DNA of 18,720 nucleotides from SHYG01 sp041485445 (GCA_041485445.1 JBGPJN010000021.1:1-18720), one strand, 5' to 3'; shown: positions 7,123-14,632, numbered from the stretch's first letter. The notes: generated from the letters alone by a model not told the origin. Made by a program: numbers and translations.

Positions 7123-9210
7123 TTAGGGAAGCAGCACCTTGCTGGCCTGCGCCTCCTGGATGTATCCCTGCACGTCGGCGGGAAGCAGGAACCGCTGCTG
7201 TTCCAGTTTCTGGGCGGCCTTGGTCACCGCCTTCACGTATCCGGCGTGGTCCCGGTAGCGCTCCTCCAACGAGAGACGCGGATCGCCCGCGGCCAACCGC
7301 TCCGCCTTGGTGGTCTTGAAGGGGATATGCTGGCCGTCGGATTCAGCGCCCTCGTTCTCGCTGAAGCCGGCGCGGCGCAACGCCCAGCCGGTGGTGGTGG
7401 CCACGGGCGCCTCCACCGGGGGCAAGCGGACGCCGGCCACCTCGTTGCCGTCGGCGTCCACCTTGGACACAAAGATGGGGTAGGCGGGACGCCCCGCCAC
7501 CGAGGGCGGGTAGTTGGAGATAATGCCGCGGTCCAGGTCCGGCCCGAAGTCCAGCAGGTACCGAGTGGTGATCAACCCGGTGTAGGTCACGCCCGGAATG
7601 GCGGGCCAGCCCAGTTCCCCTTGCGGCACCACGCCCGTCTGCGAGCCGGGCCGGGGCGCCGCCAGCGCGGCGTTCTTAGCGCGGCGGGGCACTTCGCTCT
7701 TGGGCGGCGCAATGCCCTGGCTCACCCACTGGTCAAGGGCCACCAGCAGCGCCCGGTGGGCGGCAAAGGGTTTGACTCCGTTAGTGAACTGCTGGCCCTC
7801 TTTCCTATCGGTGATATCCCCCACACCGTGTGACAGGCCCGATAGCAGGTAAAACCGCACGTCTTCCGGATCGGGCAGGTCGTTGCCTTGGGTGTCGGTG
7901 TGCAGCAGGGAAGCCGCCTTGCACCAGTACTCGTTGGAAGTGTTGACCTCGAACCGCTTGGGGGAGGTGTTGCTGGCCGCGCCGCGCGCACTGCGGCCGC
8001 CGGTCTTGCCGCTGAGGTGATCGGTCAACACCGGATGGGCGAAGGGGAAGACGGCCTCCGGGTACAGGTGGTTCTGGCGGTTGCGCTCGGTGCGGTCGGT
8101 CTGCCCGAACTGGAAGTTGATCTGGTCGCCGCTGCCGCCGCCGGTGTGGCTCAGGATTCCGTCGAAGACGCGCCGGCCTTCCATATCCTCGTTGAAGCCC
8201 AGGGTCTGGAAGTCGTTCAGGACGCGGGAGGGCTGGGAGATGGAGTAGCTGTAGGTGTGCTGCACGTCGCCGGCCAGCGGGTTGCCCTCCGCCGCCGTGG
8301 CGTGCCGCAGAAAAGAGACAAAGTCCCGCGTGGCCGCCAACCCCACCGCGGCCACCACCGGGTCCTTGGCGGTGTAGGTGAACTCGTAGACATGGCTTTG
8401 CCGGAACGGGGTCCCCGCGGGCAGCAAGCGGATGGCCGTCCCGGCGGGGGAGGTGTACTCCCAGTCCCTGGCGGGCATCGTCGCCGACGGGTCGTCCAGG
8501 CGCGGGCGCACGGTGAGCTTCGCCTGAGACTTGTCCGTGGTGGCCGCGGGGTAGGCCAGCGGGCTGGACAGCGTCTTGTTGTCGTCGAAGACGATGTACT
8601 CGTAGGAAGGGCCGGTGATGGTCGCGCCACCGTGGGTCGCCACCGGGACGGTGATCTTCATGGCGCTGGCGCCGCTGGCGCCGAAGTCCCACCCGTTGGA
8701 GACCACGGTGTAGCCCAGGTCCATGACGAAGCCCGTGCCGGCGTCCGCCGCCGACGCCGGATTGTTGGTCATGGGGGCGTCGTTGAGCCGGCCCAGCCGC
8801 ATTTGGCCGCGGTTGTTGAAGTCAAAGAGCACCCGGTGGTTGCCGGTGCGCAGATTTATGGGCTTGAGAATGAAGACGTCCATGGAGTACTCAACCATGC
8901 CCCGGGCGTTCACCGGCGCCAACTGGATATCGGTGATCAGCGCGTTGCGCGGGTCCATGGGGTCGATCTCGCCATAGGCGGTGCCACGAAGCTTTTCGTA
9001 CTGGCCCACCGAGCCGAAGGACCGTCCCCCGAAGGTGGGCGACTGGGACCGGGCCGGGTCTAAGACGATGCGCGTGATGCGCGGCTTGGTGACGGGAGCC
9101 GCCACGGCCGTGCCGGCGGCACGAGGGTCGGCGCGGTTGGGGCGCGCCGGGGTCCGTGCGGTGCTTCCCGTGGTGGTATGGGACCGCCCGTTGGGTTTGG
9201 TGTTCTTCAT
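7123..9210 (-). CDS. Alpha/beta hydrolase domain-containing protein (Abhydrolase_10 type)
   Basis: The product is 695 residues from ATG 9210, chosen for the strong GGCAGGGGGG ribosome site 6-7 nt upstream; a longer frame to 9372 crosses repeat DNA. There is no clear signal peptide, and the first 40 residues are low-complexity Thr/Pro/Arg/Ala. The body follows the layout of the large alpha/beta-hydrolase-domain family: YEFTYTAKDPVVAAVGLAATRD (275-296), nucleophile region SISQPSR (323-329, probable Ser325), GFNEDMEGRRVFDG (338-351), EYWCKAASLLHTD (427-439) and the His motif SGLSHG (His461). Family members I know read GxSQSGR at the nucleophile, so the Ser-X-Ser-Gln-Pro here is unusual. An esterase or related hydrolase is likely; the substrate is unknown. 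Confidence 0.85.
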   Translation of the reverse strand: MKNTKPNGRSHTTTGSTARTPARPNRADPRAAGTAVAAPVTKPRITRIVLDPARSQSPTFGGRSFGSVGQYEKLRGTAYGEIDPMDPRNALITDIQLAPVNARGMVEYSMDVFILKPINLRTGNHRVLFDFNNRGQMRLGRLNDAPMTNNPASAADAGTGFVMDLGYTVVSNGWDFGASGASAMKITVPVATHGGATITGPSYEYIVFDDNKTLSSPLAYPAATTDKSQAKLTVRPRLDDPSATMPARDWEYTSPAGTAIRLLPAGTPFRQSHVYEFTYTAKDPVVAAVGLAATRDFVSFLRHATAAEGNPLAGDVQHTYSYSISQPSRVLNDFQTLGFNEDMEGRRVFDGILSHTGGGSGDQINFQFGQTDRTERNRQNHLYPEAVFPFAHPVLTDHLSGKTGGRSARGAASNTSPKRFEVNTSNEYWCKAASLLHTDTQGNDLPDPEDVRFYLLSGLSHGVGDITDRKEGQQFTNGVKPFAAHRALLVALDQWVSQGIAPPKSEVPRRAKNAALAAPRPGSQTGVVPQGELGWPAIPGVTYTGLITTRYLLDFGPDLDRGIISNYPPSVAGRPAYPIFVSKVDADGNEVAGVRLPPVEAPVATTTGWALRRAGFSENEGAESDGQHIPFKTTKAERLAAGDPRLSLEERYRDHAGYVKAVTKAAQKLEQQRFLLPADVQGYIQEAQASKVLLP

Positions 9211-9334
9211 GAGATTCCCCCCTGCCGCGCAAATATTGCTAGAGATTGGCCCGCGCCAAACTGGGCGCATTCCCGAGACTGGCACGGCCTTGACGACTTT
9301 GATGATATAGGCGCCGCGGAACGCCGTCAATCGT

Positions 9335-9488
9335 CCTGGCGTGGTTGTGAGGGGTCGTTTCATTCTCCCCAAAGGTAGGGGCTGACCTTTGTGTCTGCCC
9401 TACGGCTGGAGGGGCAGACCAGGGCGCACACGCAGGTGCGCCCCTACGGGCAGGCCGAAAATGAAACGGCCCTGGTGTGGTTGTGAAG
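9335..9488. repeat. Interspersed repeat, copy B, with terminal inverted and flanking direct repeats
   Basis: The core 9377-9475 is about 93% identical to 1-99. Around it, GGTCGTTTCATT (9353-9364) and AATGAAACGGCC (9460-9471) form a 12-bp inverted pair with one mismatch. Outside lie direct repeats CCTGGCGTGGTTGTGAGG (9335-9352) and CCTGGTGTGGTTGTGAAG (9471-9488), differing at two bases. This is the structure of a small non-autonomous element of about 119 bp, although the flanking repeat is long for a target duplication. It sits between the divergent hydrolase and K+ transporter genes. Confidence 0.75.
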
Positions 9489-9499
9489 GAGGGACGGCC

Positions 9500-9535
9500 C
9501 TCACCCTAGCCCCTCCCGGAGAAGAGGGGGGCTGC
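9500..9535. repeat. C-rich imperfect hairpin
   Basis: CTCACCCTAGCCCCTCCC is followed by GAGGGGGGCT, forming an AGCCCCTC/GAGGGGGGCT stem of the same class as those near 1453, 6832 and 7082. It lies about 220 bp upstream of the K+ channel gene. No role can be read from the sequence. Confidence 0.4.
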
Positions 9536-9758
9536 CTTCACCACCGTTGGCAGTTTTAGGCGGAGAGACCACTGGCCACTGGATGGTATAGTGCGCCGCC
9601 ATGCGTGACCCAGCCTTCACCCTGCTTGCCTTCCCCGGACTGGTGGCGGCAGCGCCGCCGGGCTGGTAGTATTGGTCTCCGGTGGCCCCCGGCTGGCGCG
9701 GGTCCCGCACTGGCCGGGGTCCAGGCTACCAGGCGCAACCGGGAGGATTAGCGTTCCA

Positions 9759-11201
9759 GTGGCGGATGACCAACCAACTCCTCCCAGCGGGCGGGACCGC
9801 CCCCCTGCGGTCGTGGTCCAGCACGGGCGTTCCCGGCCAGTGGCCCGGGCCGTGGAGCTGGTCAAACAGGTGGCCAAGCCGCCGCGGACCATCGGCATCA
9901 GCGGGGTGGGCCTGGGCTTTTTGCTCCTCATGGTGGTGGGGACAGCGCTGCTGTCTCTGCCCCCGGCCCTGGCGCCCGGGGCCCGGTGGAGCGTCCTGAA
10001 CGCCTTCTTCACCGCCACCTCCGCGGTGTGTGTGGTGGGACTGGAGGTGGTGGACACCGGCACCCATTGGAGTGCCTTTGGGCAAGCGGTGATCCTGGGG
10101 CTGATCCAGGTTGGGGGCTTGGGGGTGATGGTCGCCTCCATGTTCATTCTCGTCATCCTGCGCCGGCCCATCTCCTTTCGGGACCGGTTCGAAATCACTG
10201 AGATTTCCCGGGCCGGGGGTATCCGGTCCGTGGCCGGCTTTATCTGGGCCACGGTGCTGCTGACCGTCCTTTTTGAGTTGCTGGGCGCGGCGGCGCTATG
10301 GTACCGGCTGGGCGGATCGCAAGGCGACCCGGAGGCGGTTTGGCGGGGGGTGTTCTACGCGGTCTCGGCGTTTAACAACGCCGGATTTGACCTGGCGCCC
10401 GGGTTAACCGGCATGGCCGCCTATGCCCGAGACCCGGTGGTCCTGCTGGTCATTGGCCTGCTGGTTTTCTTCGGCGGGCTGGGCGCCCTGGTGCTGATGG
10501 ACTTCGTCACCAAGCGTTCCTGGAAGGCCCTGTCCCAGCACTCCCGCCTGGTGCTGGTCGCCTCGGCAGGGCTGGTGGTCCTGGGGTTTGTGGGAATTCT
10601 GGCTACGGAGTTCGCCAACCCGGAAACCCTGGGCAGCATGGGCGTGGTCGACAAGCTGGCCAACGCCCTCTTTCACTCGGTGACTGCCCGAACCGCCGGG
10701 TTTGATGCCCTCCACGTTAGCGGCCTCAAAGACGAAACCCAGTTCCTGCTCATGGCCCTGATGTACATCGGCGGGGCCACCGGCTCCACCGCCGGGGGGA
10801 TCAAGGTGACCACCCTGGCGGTGCTGGTGCTGGCCACGGTGGCGACGGTCCAGGGCTACGAGCACGCCACGGGCTTTGGGGCCCGGCTCAGCCACCGGCT
10901 GGTGTACCGCGCCCTGTCGGTGGCGGTCTTGGCGCTGCTGGTAATCTTCGTGGCCACCCTGCTGCTCACCATCACGGAGGTGTTCCTTTTCCGCCAGGTG
11001 CTGTTTGAGGTGGTGTCCGCCTTCGCCACGGTGGGGTTCACCACCGGCATCACCCCGGACTTGAGCGTAGAAGGCAAGCTGACTATCATTATTGTAATGT
11101 ACATGGGTCGCTTGGGCCCGCTGACCCTGGCGTACGCCCTGGCCCAACGGGTCCGGGAGCCCAGTTACAGCTTGCCGGAACGGGACATCGGCATTGGTTG
11201 A
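9759..11201 (+). CDS. ktrB: TrkH/KtrB-type potassium uptake channel subunit
   Basis: The product is 480 residues from GTG 9759 (GGGAGGA 11 nt upstream). The frame continues up to 9672, but those codons look non-coding. It is a polytopic inner-membrane protein with four membrane-pore-membrane repeats. The four selectivity-filter loops are visible: TSAVCVVGLE (87-96), SAFNNAGFDL (203-212), SVTARTAGFD (307-316) and SAFATVGFTTGI (420-431). The third-repeat gate loop GGATGSTAGGIK (338-349) is typical of the KtrB/TrkH superfamily. The RCK regulator gene follows after 21 bp, so the two form one K+ uptake operon. The symbol reflects the two-gene Ktr-like layout; TrkG/H-like naming is equally possible. 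Confidence 0.93.
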   Translation: MADDQPTPPSGRDRPPAVVVQHGRSRPVARAVELVKQVAKPPRTIGISGVGLGFLLLMVVGTALLSLPPALAPGARWSVLNAFFTATSAVCVVGLEVVDTGTHWSAFGQAVILGLIQVGGLGVMVASMFILVILRRPISFRDRFEITEISRAGGIRSVAGFIWATVLLTVLFELLGAAALWYRLGGSQGDPEAVWRGVFYAVSAFNNAGFDLAPGLTGMAAYARDPVVLLVIGLLVFFGGLGALVLMDFVTKRSWKALSQHSRLVLVASAGLVVLGFVGILATEFANPETLGSMGVVDKLANALFHSVTARTAGFDALHVSGLKDETQFLLMALMYIGGATGSTAGGIKVTTLAVLVLATVATVQGYEHATGFGARLSHRLVYRALSVAVLALLVIFVATLLLTITEVFLFRQVLFEVVSAFATVGFTTGITPDLSVEGKLTIIIVMYMGRLGPLTLAYALAQRVREPSYSLPERDIGIG

Positions 11202-11222
11202 ACACGGGACGGGAGGTGTCGC

Positions 11223-11867
11223 TTGGCCAAGAATGTGGTGATTGTGGGCTTGGGCCGATTCGGGTCGGTGCTGGCCAAGGAGCTCACCCAGTCGGGCTAT
11301 GACGTGTTAGGCATTGACCGCCGCCCGGAACGGGTGCGGGAGCTGGCCCAGTCCATCAGCAAGGTGGTGCAGGGCGAGGCCACCGACCCGGAGCTGTGGA
11401 AAGACCTGCCGGTTAAAGGCGCGGACGCCGGCGTGGTGGCCTTCAGCTCCAGCATGGAGGCCAACGTGCTGGCGGCTCTGTTGATGCGCCGGGGGGGTGT
11501 GAAACGGCTTATAGCCGTTTCCCGCAGTGAGCTGCACTCCCAGGTCTTGCAAGCCATTGGGGTCGACCAGGTTATTGAACCCCAGGTGGACAGCGCCACC
11601 CGTTTGGCCCACGCCTTCGGGACCAGCATCCAGGACTACCTGGAAGTGACCGAGGGCTTCGGCATTGCCAAAATTCGGGTCGGCGGCCGCTGGAAGGGGT
11701 CCACCGTGCAAAAGGTGCAGAAGGACGAGGACGTAACCGTGCTGGCCCTGGTGCGGGGGCACCGGGTGGTGCTGGTGCCTTCCGAGAACGACAAGATTGG
11801 GGAGGGAGATGTGCTGGTGCTGGCGGCCAAGAACAACGACCTGCTGGAGCTGCCGGTGCTCACGTGA
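11223..11867 (+). CDS. ktrA: RCK-domain regulator of K+ uptake (KtrA/TrkA family)
   Basis: This 214-residue cytoplasmic protein forms the gating ring under the KtrB channel and binds nucleotides. The start is TTG 11223, with GGGAGG 6 nt upstream, 21 bp after ktrB. The N-terminal RCK/TrkA_N Rossmann domain has GLGRFG (9-14), Asp31 in GIDRRPERV at the end of strand 2, and acidic GEATDPE. The C-terminal TrkA_C domain runs from about 135 to 210, with TVLALVRG and IGEGDVLVL. The single-copy RCK layout (about 215-220 residues) matches KtrA rather than the doubled TrkA of enterobacteria. Confidence 0.93.
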   Translation: MAKNVVIVGLGRFGSVLAKELTQSGYDVLGIDRRPERVRELAQSISKVVQGEATDPELWKDLPVKGADAGVVAFSSSMEANVLAALLMRRGGVKRLIAVSRSELHSQVLQAIGVDQVIEPQVDSATRLAHAFGTSIQDYLEVTEGFGIAKIRVGGRWKGSTVQKVQKDEDVTVLALVRGHRVVLVPSENDKIGEGDVLVLAAKNNDLLELPVLT

Positions 11868-12078
11868 GCGGCCCGATTGGCTTTGGCGGAGTGTGCCGGC
11901 CTTTTGCCTCCACTCCTGACCCAGGGGAAGGTGTCTGCGAAGTGGGCAGGGTAGATGCCACCTTGGCGTTAGTTCAGAGCCACCAAAGGGATCACTGCTC
12001 CCTCTCTCCGCTAGGGTGCAGTCCAGGCAGATAGCGTTCATGGTGAAGGGGGGAGGGCATTTCAAGCCAAACCAACCT
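11868..12078. other. Gap between the K+ operon and the HEPN remnant
   Basis: No gene, clear terminator or RNA was seen. There is a loose GGAGTG/CACTCC dyad about 20 nt beyond ktrA. Base composition begins to fall toward the accessory region on its right. Confidence 0.4.
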
Positions 12079-12678
12079 TCAAGCTTGAATCCCACGGTAG
12101 CGATTGGTGGCGGCCGCGTTCTCTACGTCGGTGCGAAATTGCTCGACCAGTTGGATAATTTCTCCATGTAGCACGGAGTAATCATCCTGTTCAATTTCCA
12201 CGCGCGCTCCATGGGCTATCAGATTCCGTTGACTCAGCAACTTCTGATCCAAAAGAGGCCCTCTGGTCAGGTAATTCGTTCCGTCGAAACCCAATGTTGT
12301 AAGTATTTCGCTTAGGGTCTTTGCATTGAGATTCGAGTGAGTGCTAACGGCGTTATCATCATCAATTACAGCTCTTTCTGCTAATCCCGACGTGAATTGC
12401 TCAACAAGCCCAGTATGTATCATGGGGTTAATAGCTTGTCCGGCCCGCATTATGTCAGACCTCAATCCGAGGGCGATGAAGTTTGTCGAAAGATCTCTGT
12501 ACCGCAGTCCACGCGACGCGACAAAAGAAACATAGCTAATCGACGCTGCTTTGATGAAGCCTTCCCAGTGGGCATACAGTATGCATACTGCCGAGCGCAA
12601 CAAGACTATGCGCTCATGCGGGCGAGCCCTGGCGATCATGAAGTTCAGCGTTGTTAATTCGGCGATTATCCTATTCAT
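12079..12678 (-). pseudogene. HEPN family nuclease (MAE_28990/MAE_18760-like), 3' part, split by an IS
   Basis: The open frame reads 199 residues. Its body is a helical HEPN domain with the catalytic Rx4H motif RNLIAH (Arg151-His156 in this frame) in LSQRNLIAHGARVEI and an upstream hydrophobic core VLLRSAVCILYAHWEGFIK. HEPN proteins of this kind are RNases of toxin or phage-defence modules. The first six residues (MNRIIA, 12678-12661) are encoded by the end of the inserted IS. Native sequence starts at GAA 12660 and is continuous with 14653-14719 on the other side. Joined, they give a 215-residue protein. No ribosome site precedes ATG 12678, so the chimera is probably poorly made or not made. 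Family call is good; inactivation is inference. Confidence 0.85.
12653..12660. repeat. Target-site duplication, left copy
   Basis: GTTAATTC immediately outside the left inverted repeat is identical to 14646-14653 immediately outside the right one. An 8-bp duplication is the length known for the IS1595 family. Confidence 0.92.
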
Positions 12679-12691
12679 GCGGATATCGTGC

Positions 12692-12704
12692 TATAATCTG
12701 AAGC
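12692..12704 (+). promoter_or_regulatory. -10 element of a possible leaderless promoter
   Basis: TATAAT at 12692-12697 lies 7 nt before ATG 12705, placing the RNA start at or next to the start codon. There is no Shine-Dalgarno. No convincing -35 is seen at 16-18 bp, so strength is uncertain. It lies 31 bp inside the IS left end. Confidence 0.5.
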
Positions 12705-13541
12705 ATGACTATCCTTCTTACAGCCGTTGGCATCGTCGGATTGGGGATTCAAATAGCCTTGCAGGTCTGGGCGGTGAGGCACCCGAATACAATGGATGAC
12801 CGCTTGTATTGGGGCCTACTAATCCTTGCGGGGTTGCTAATGGGAATCCCGGCCCTATGTGGACTTTGGTGGGTTTTGTCCAGATGGTCTCTTACCAGTC
12901 CTTTGGTGTCCTCGGCAAAGAGACTTAGAATAACACTTAAGCCAATGACCCCGGCAAATGTTCCGGTAAATGCCGCTGACGTTACTCCGGTCTGTAGCCC
13001 CATCCTGCACTCAACGGTGACAGCTGGCGACAGACACCTAGCCAATGCGTACCGTGCGATGGTTCACGATGACATAGAACAGCCATTGCGGTTTGTGAAG
13101 ATTACAAAGGGAAAGATTGACTGGTCTAAAGCCAGCCTGCCGCATGGGGCTTATCTGACCTTTAGTTGCACTGCGTATCAGGCTTCTCTCCATCAGCTTA
13201 ACTTTAGGCAACAACCTTCCGGCGGCTTCGCTCGATATCTCGCCGATGGCAAGGATGGCGAAATCGCTCTCGCTCCAAAACTCGATTTGATAGGGGAAGG
13301 GATGGAGCCATTGCTACGAGGCAAAACTGGTGAGTTTACAATACGTCAGCATTTGACCCCGGAGGTACAAACCTCCCTTCTGGGGCATCGGAATATGGAA
13401 GTCAGCTTTGATTTCGGAGACGTTCATATGCCAGTAAGGGCCGCCGCCGTGAATGCTCAAGGCCGGCTTGATCCTGAGCTAGTGTGGAATGTCCCTTTGC
13501 CCAAATGGGAGAAGGTTAAAGTGCCCGATACCCTTCTCTAA
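12705..13541 (+). CDS. IS passenger: two-helix membrane protein of unknown function
   Basis: This 278-residue protein is not assignable to a family by eye. Two hydrophobic helices (about 3-23 and 33-58) are joined by a short polar turn. A soluble domain of about 210 residues follows, rich in beta-prone stretches (FVKITKGKIDW, GAYLTFSCTAYQ, MEVSFDFGDVHMPVRAAAV). The gene lies wholly between the IS inverted repeats. It converges on the transposase gene, with the two stops overlapping by 4 bp (CTAA at 13538-13541). Start ATG 12705 has no ribosome site but a TATAAT 7 nt upstream. Being carried by the IS, it may affect host envelope or transposition; neither is shown. Confidence 0.75.
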   Translation: MTILLTAVGIVGLGIQIALQVWAVRHPNTMDDRLYWGLLILAGLLMGIPALCGLWWVLSRWSLTSPLVSSAKRLRITLKPMTPANVPVNAADVTPVCSPILHSTVTAGDRHLANAYRAMVHDDIEQPLRFVKITKGKIDWSKASLPHGAYLTFSCTAYQASLHQLNFRQQPSGGFARYLADGKDGEIALAPKLDLIGEGMEPLLRGKTGEFTIRQHLTPEVQTSLLGHRNMEVSFDFGDVHMPVRAAAVNAQGRLDPELVWNVPLPKWEKVKVPDTLL

Positions 13542-14449
13542 TCCCCAATCAATTCCTGACAAGGAAGGGCTTCAGCGGTGAGTAGGCGCAGAATGGTATC
13601 TCTAAATAGCCAAGGATTTTCTCGATTGTTGAACCGCCACTCCAGTTCGTCCAGGTAGGCGTCCAGGTGCTTGACACTCAATTGGTGGTAGGAACCCATA
13701 ATAGACCGCTTGAACAGGCTCCAGACATTCTCGATGGAGTTGGTGTGAACGTCGCCCCGGACATATTCCTTGGCGCTGTGGTTGACCGTTTCGTGCCGGG
13801 TGTTGTTGTCGCCAATACCACGGTAAGGTGCCCAGTCGTCAGTAAAGATGGCTTCCGCATCATCGGAGACGTGGGCGCGGATGAACTCGTGCAAGGTCTC
13901 ACGGTCTCTCCCAACTACCACCTGGAGGGAAATCCTGCCACCTCTTTGGACCGCCCCGACCACGACGGCCTTGTTGCCTTTATACCCACGGCCCATTCCC
14001 TCAGTCTTGCCACCAATCCAGGTTTCGTCAACTTCTACCAGTCCCTTCAGGGGCAGTGGGTAGGCGTCTCGCATAGCGGCCCGAATCCGGTGGCAGAGAT
14101 ACCAGGCCGTCTGGTAGGAACCAATGTCCAGGGTGCGCTGGAGTTGAAGGGCAGAAACCCCCTTCCGAGCTTCAACCATGAGGTATACGGCCATCATCCA
14201 TTTGCTAAGGGGCAGGTGGGTGTCGTGAAACATGGTGCCCGAGGTAACGGAGAACTGGTGACCGCATGAACCACAGTCGAATTGATTCCGAGTGTAGGAG
14301 TTGCGGATGTGTTTGCTCTGGCACTTGGGACAGGCGACCCCATCGGGCCAACGCAGCCCTTCGAGATACTCCCGGCAGGAATCCTCACTGCGGAATTGGT
14401 CAACCAGCTTTACCAGGTTCATCTCGTGCTTGACTTGAGTAGTTGACAT
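13538..14449 (-). CDS. IS1595-family transposase (ISXO2-like DDE)
   Basis: This 303-residue protein is intact. ATG 14449 is preceded by AGGAG at 7 nt; a longer frame to 14563 overlaps the small divergent ORF and is not needed. An N-terminal zinc ribbon (C40-x2-C43 and C59-x2-C62, in ACPKC and CGSCGHQF) and a helix-turn region precede the ISXO2-like catalytic domain. Candidate acidic residues are Asp141 in VEVDETWIGG, Asp204 in IFTDDWAPY, and the NSIENVW segment (Asn237/Glu240) followed by Lys247. This matches the DDE/DDN-K arrangement of the family. A promoter inside the right IS end (14604-14632) points at it. The DUF262 promoter outside could also read into it. Confidence 0.95.
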   Translation of the reverse strand: MSTTQVKHEMNLVKLVDQFRSEDSCREYLEGLRWPDGVACPKCQSKHIRNSYTRNQFDCGSCGHQFSVTSGTMFHDTHLPLSKWMMAVYLMVEARKGVSALQLQRTLDIGSYQTAWYLCHRIRAAMRDAYPLPLKGLVEVDETWIGGKTEGMGRGYKGNKAVVVGAVQRGGRISLQVVVGRDRETLHEFIRAHVSDDAEAIFTDDWAPYRGIGDNNTRHETVNHSAKEYVRGDVHTNSIENVWSLFKRSIMGSYHQLSVKHLDAYLDELEWRFNNRENPWLFRDTILRLLTAEALPCQELIGD

Positions 14450-14461
14450 CGGAGGTCTCCT
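14450..14461. promoter_or_regulatory. Back-to-back ribosome sites for two divergent genes
   Basis: The 12 bp between the two start codons serve both strands. GGAGG at 14451-14455 lies 6 nt before plus-strand ATG 14462. The complement of CTCCT (14457-14461), AGGAG, lies 7 nt before minus-strand ATG 14449. The two messengers must therefore overlap and be complementary here. Confidence 0.7.
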
Positions 14462-14617
14462 ATGCCTAAGCCCAAGAAGGCGGCTCGTGACTTGACTAAG
14501 GATGAAGCGATGGAGCGGCTTTTCCCTAAGAAAGTGCGGGACAAACTCCGTGAAGTTGCCCACAGGAAGGACAAGAACACCGGAACCGCTTCACCACAAG
14601 AGAAGTCTACCACATAG
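14462..14617 (+). CDS. Small basic protein inside the IS, divergent from the transposase
   Basis: A 51-residue ORF with an ideal GGAGG-N6-ATG start. It is highly charged: MPKPKKAARDLTKDEAMER, then LFPKKVRDKLREVAHRKDK, and a polar tail. The pattern LTxDEAMxRLFPKxV resembles short hypothetical proteins I have seen in many bacteria, without a known function. It lies between the transposase gene and the right inverted repeat. It is antisense to the transposase leader if the promoter at 14604-14632 is used. It could be a transposition regulator or a DNA- or RNA-binding accessory; this is speculation. Composition and ribosome site favour a real gene. Confidence 0.6.
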   Translation: MPKPKKAARDLTKDEAMERLFPKKVRDKLREVAHRKDKNTGTASPQEKSTT

Positions 14618-14632
14618 GACAATCCGTGTCAA
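14604..14632 (-). promoter_or_regulatory. Transposase promoter in the right IS end
   Basis: On the minus strand there is TTGACA (14632-14627), a 17-bp spacer and TAGACT (14609-14604), giving a 6/6 -35 with a 4/6 -10. RNA would start near 14597 and reach the transposase ATG after about 150 nt. The -35 lies in the subterminal inverted repeat. Confidence 0.55.

Noticed and set aside
7888..9063. 391-codon plus-strand frame and 295-codon minus-strand frame at 7805-8692
   Set aside because: Shadows of the alpha/beta hydrolase gene, with no protein-like motifs and no ribosome sites.
9211..9372. N-terminal extension of the alpha/beta hydrolase to 9372
   Set aside because: It runs into the interspersed repeat, and a strong ribosome site directly precedes ATG 9210.
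10404..11147. 247-codon minus-strand frame opposite ktrB
   Set aside because: Gln/His/Gly-rich antisense shadow of a well-identified channel gene.
12078..12089. Perfect palindrome TTCAAGCTTGAA
   Set aside because: It lies at the HEPN stop codon, is too short for a terminator stem, and has no partner sites; probably chance.
12079..12678. Intact 199-residue HEPN gene starting at ATG 12678
   Set aside because: The first 18 bp belong to the IS inverted repeat. The native start is at 14719 beyond the IS, coupled to the DUF262 stop.
13538..14563. Longer transposase start at 14563
   Set aside because: The extra 38 residues are antisense to the small ORF and lack a ribosome site. ATG 14449 has AGGAG and begins the usual N-terminal zinc-ribbon region.
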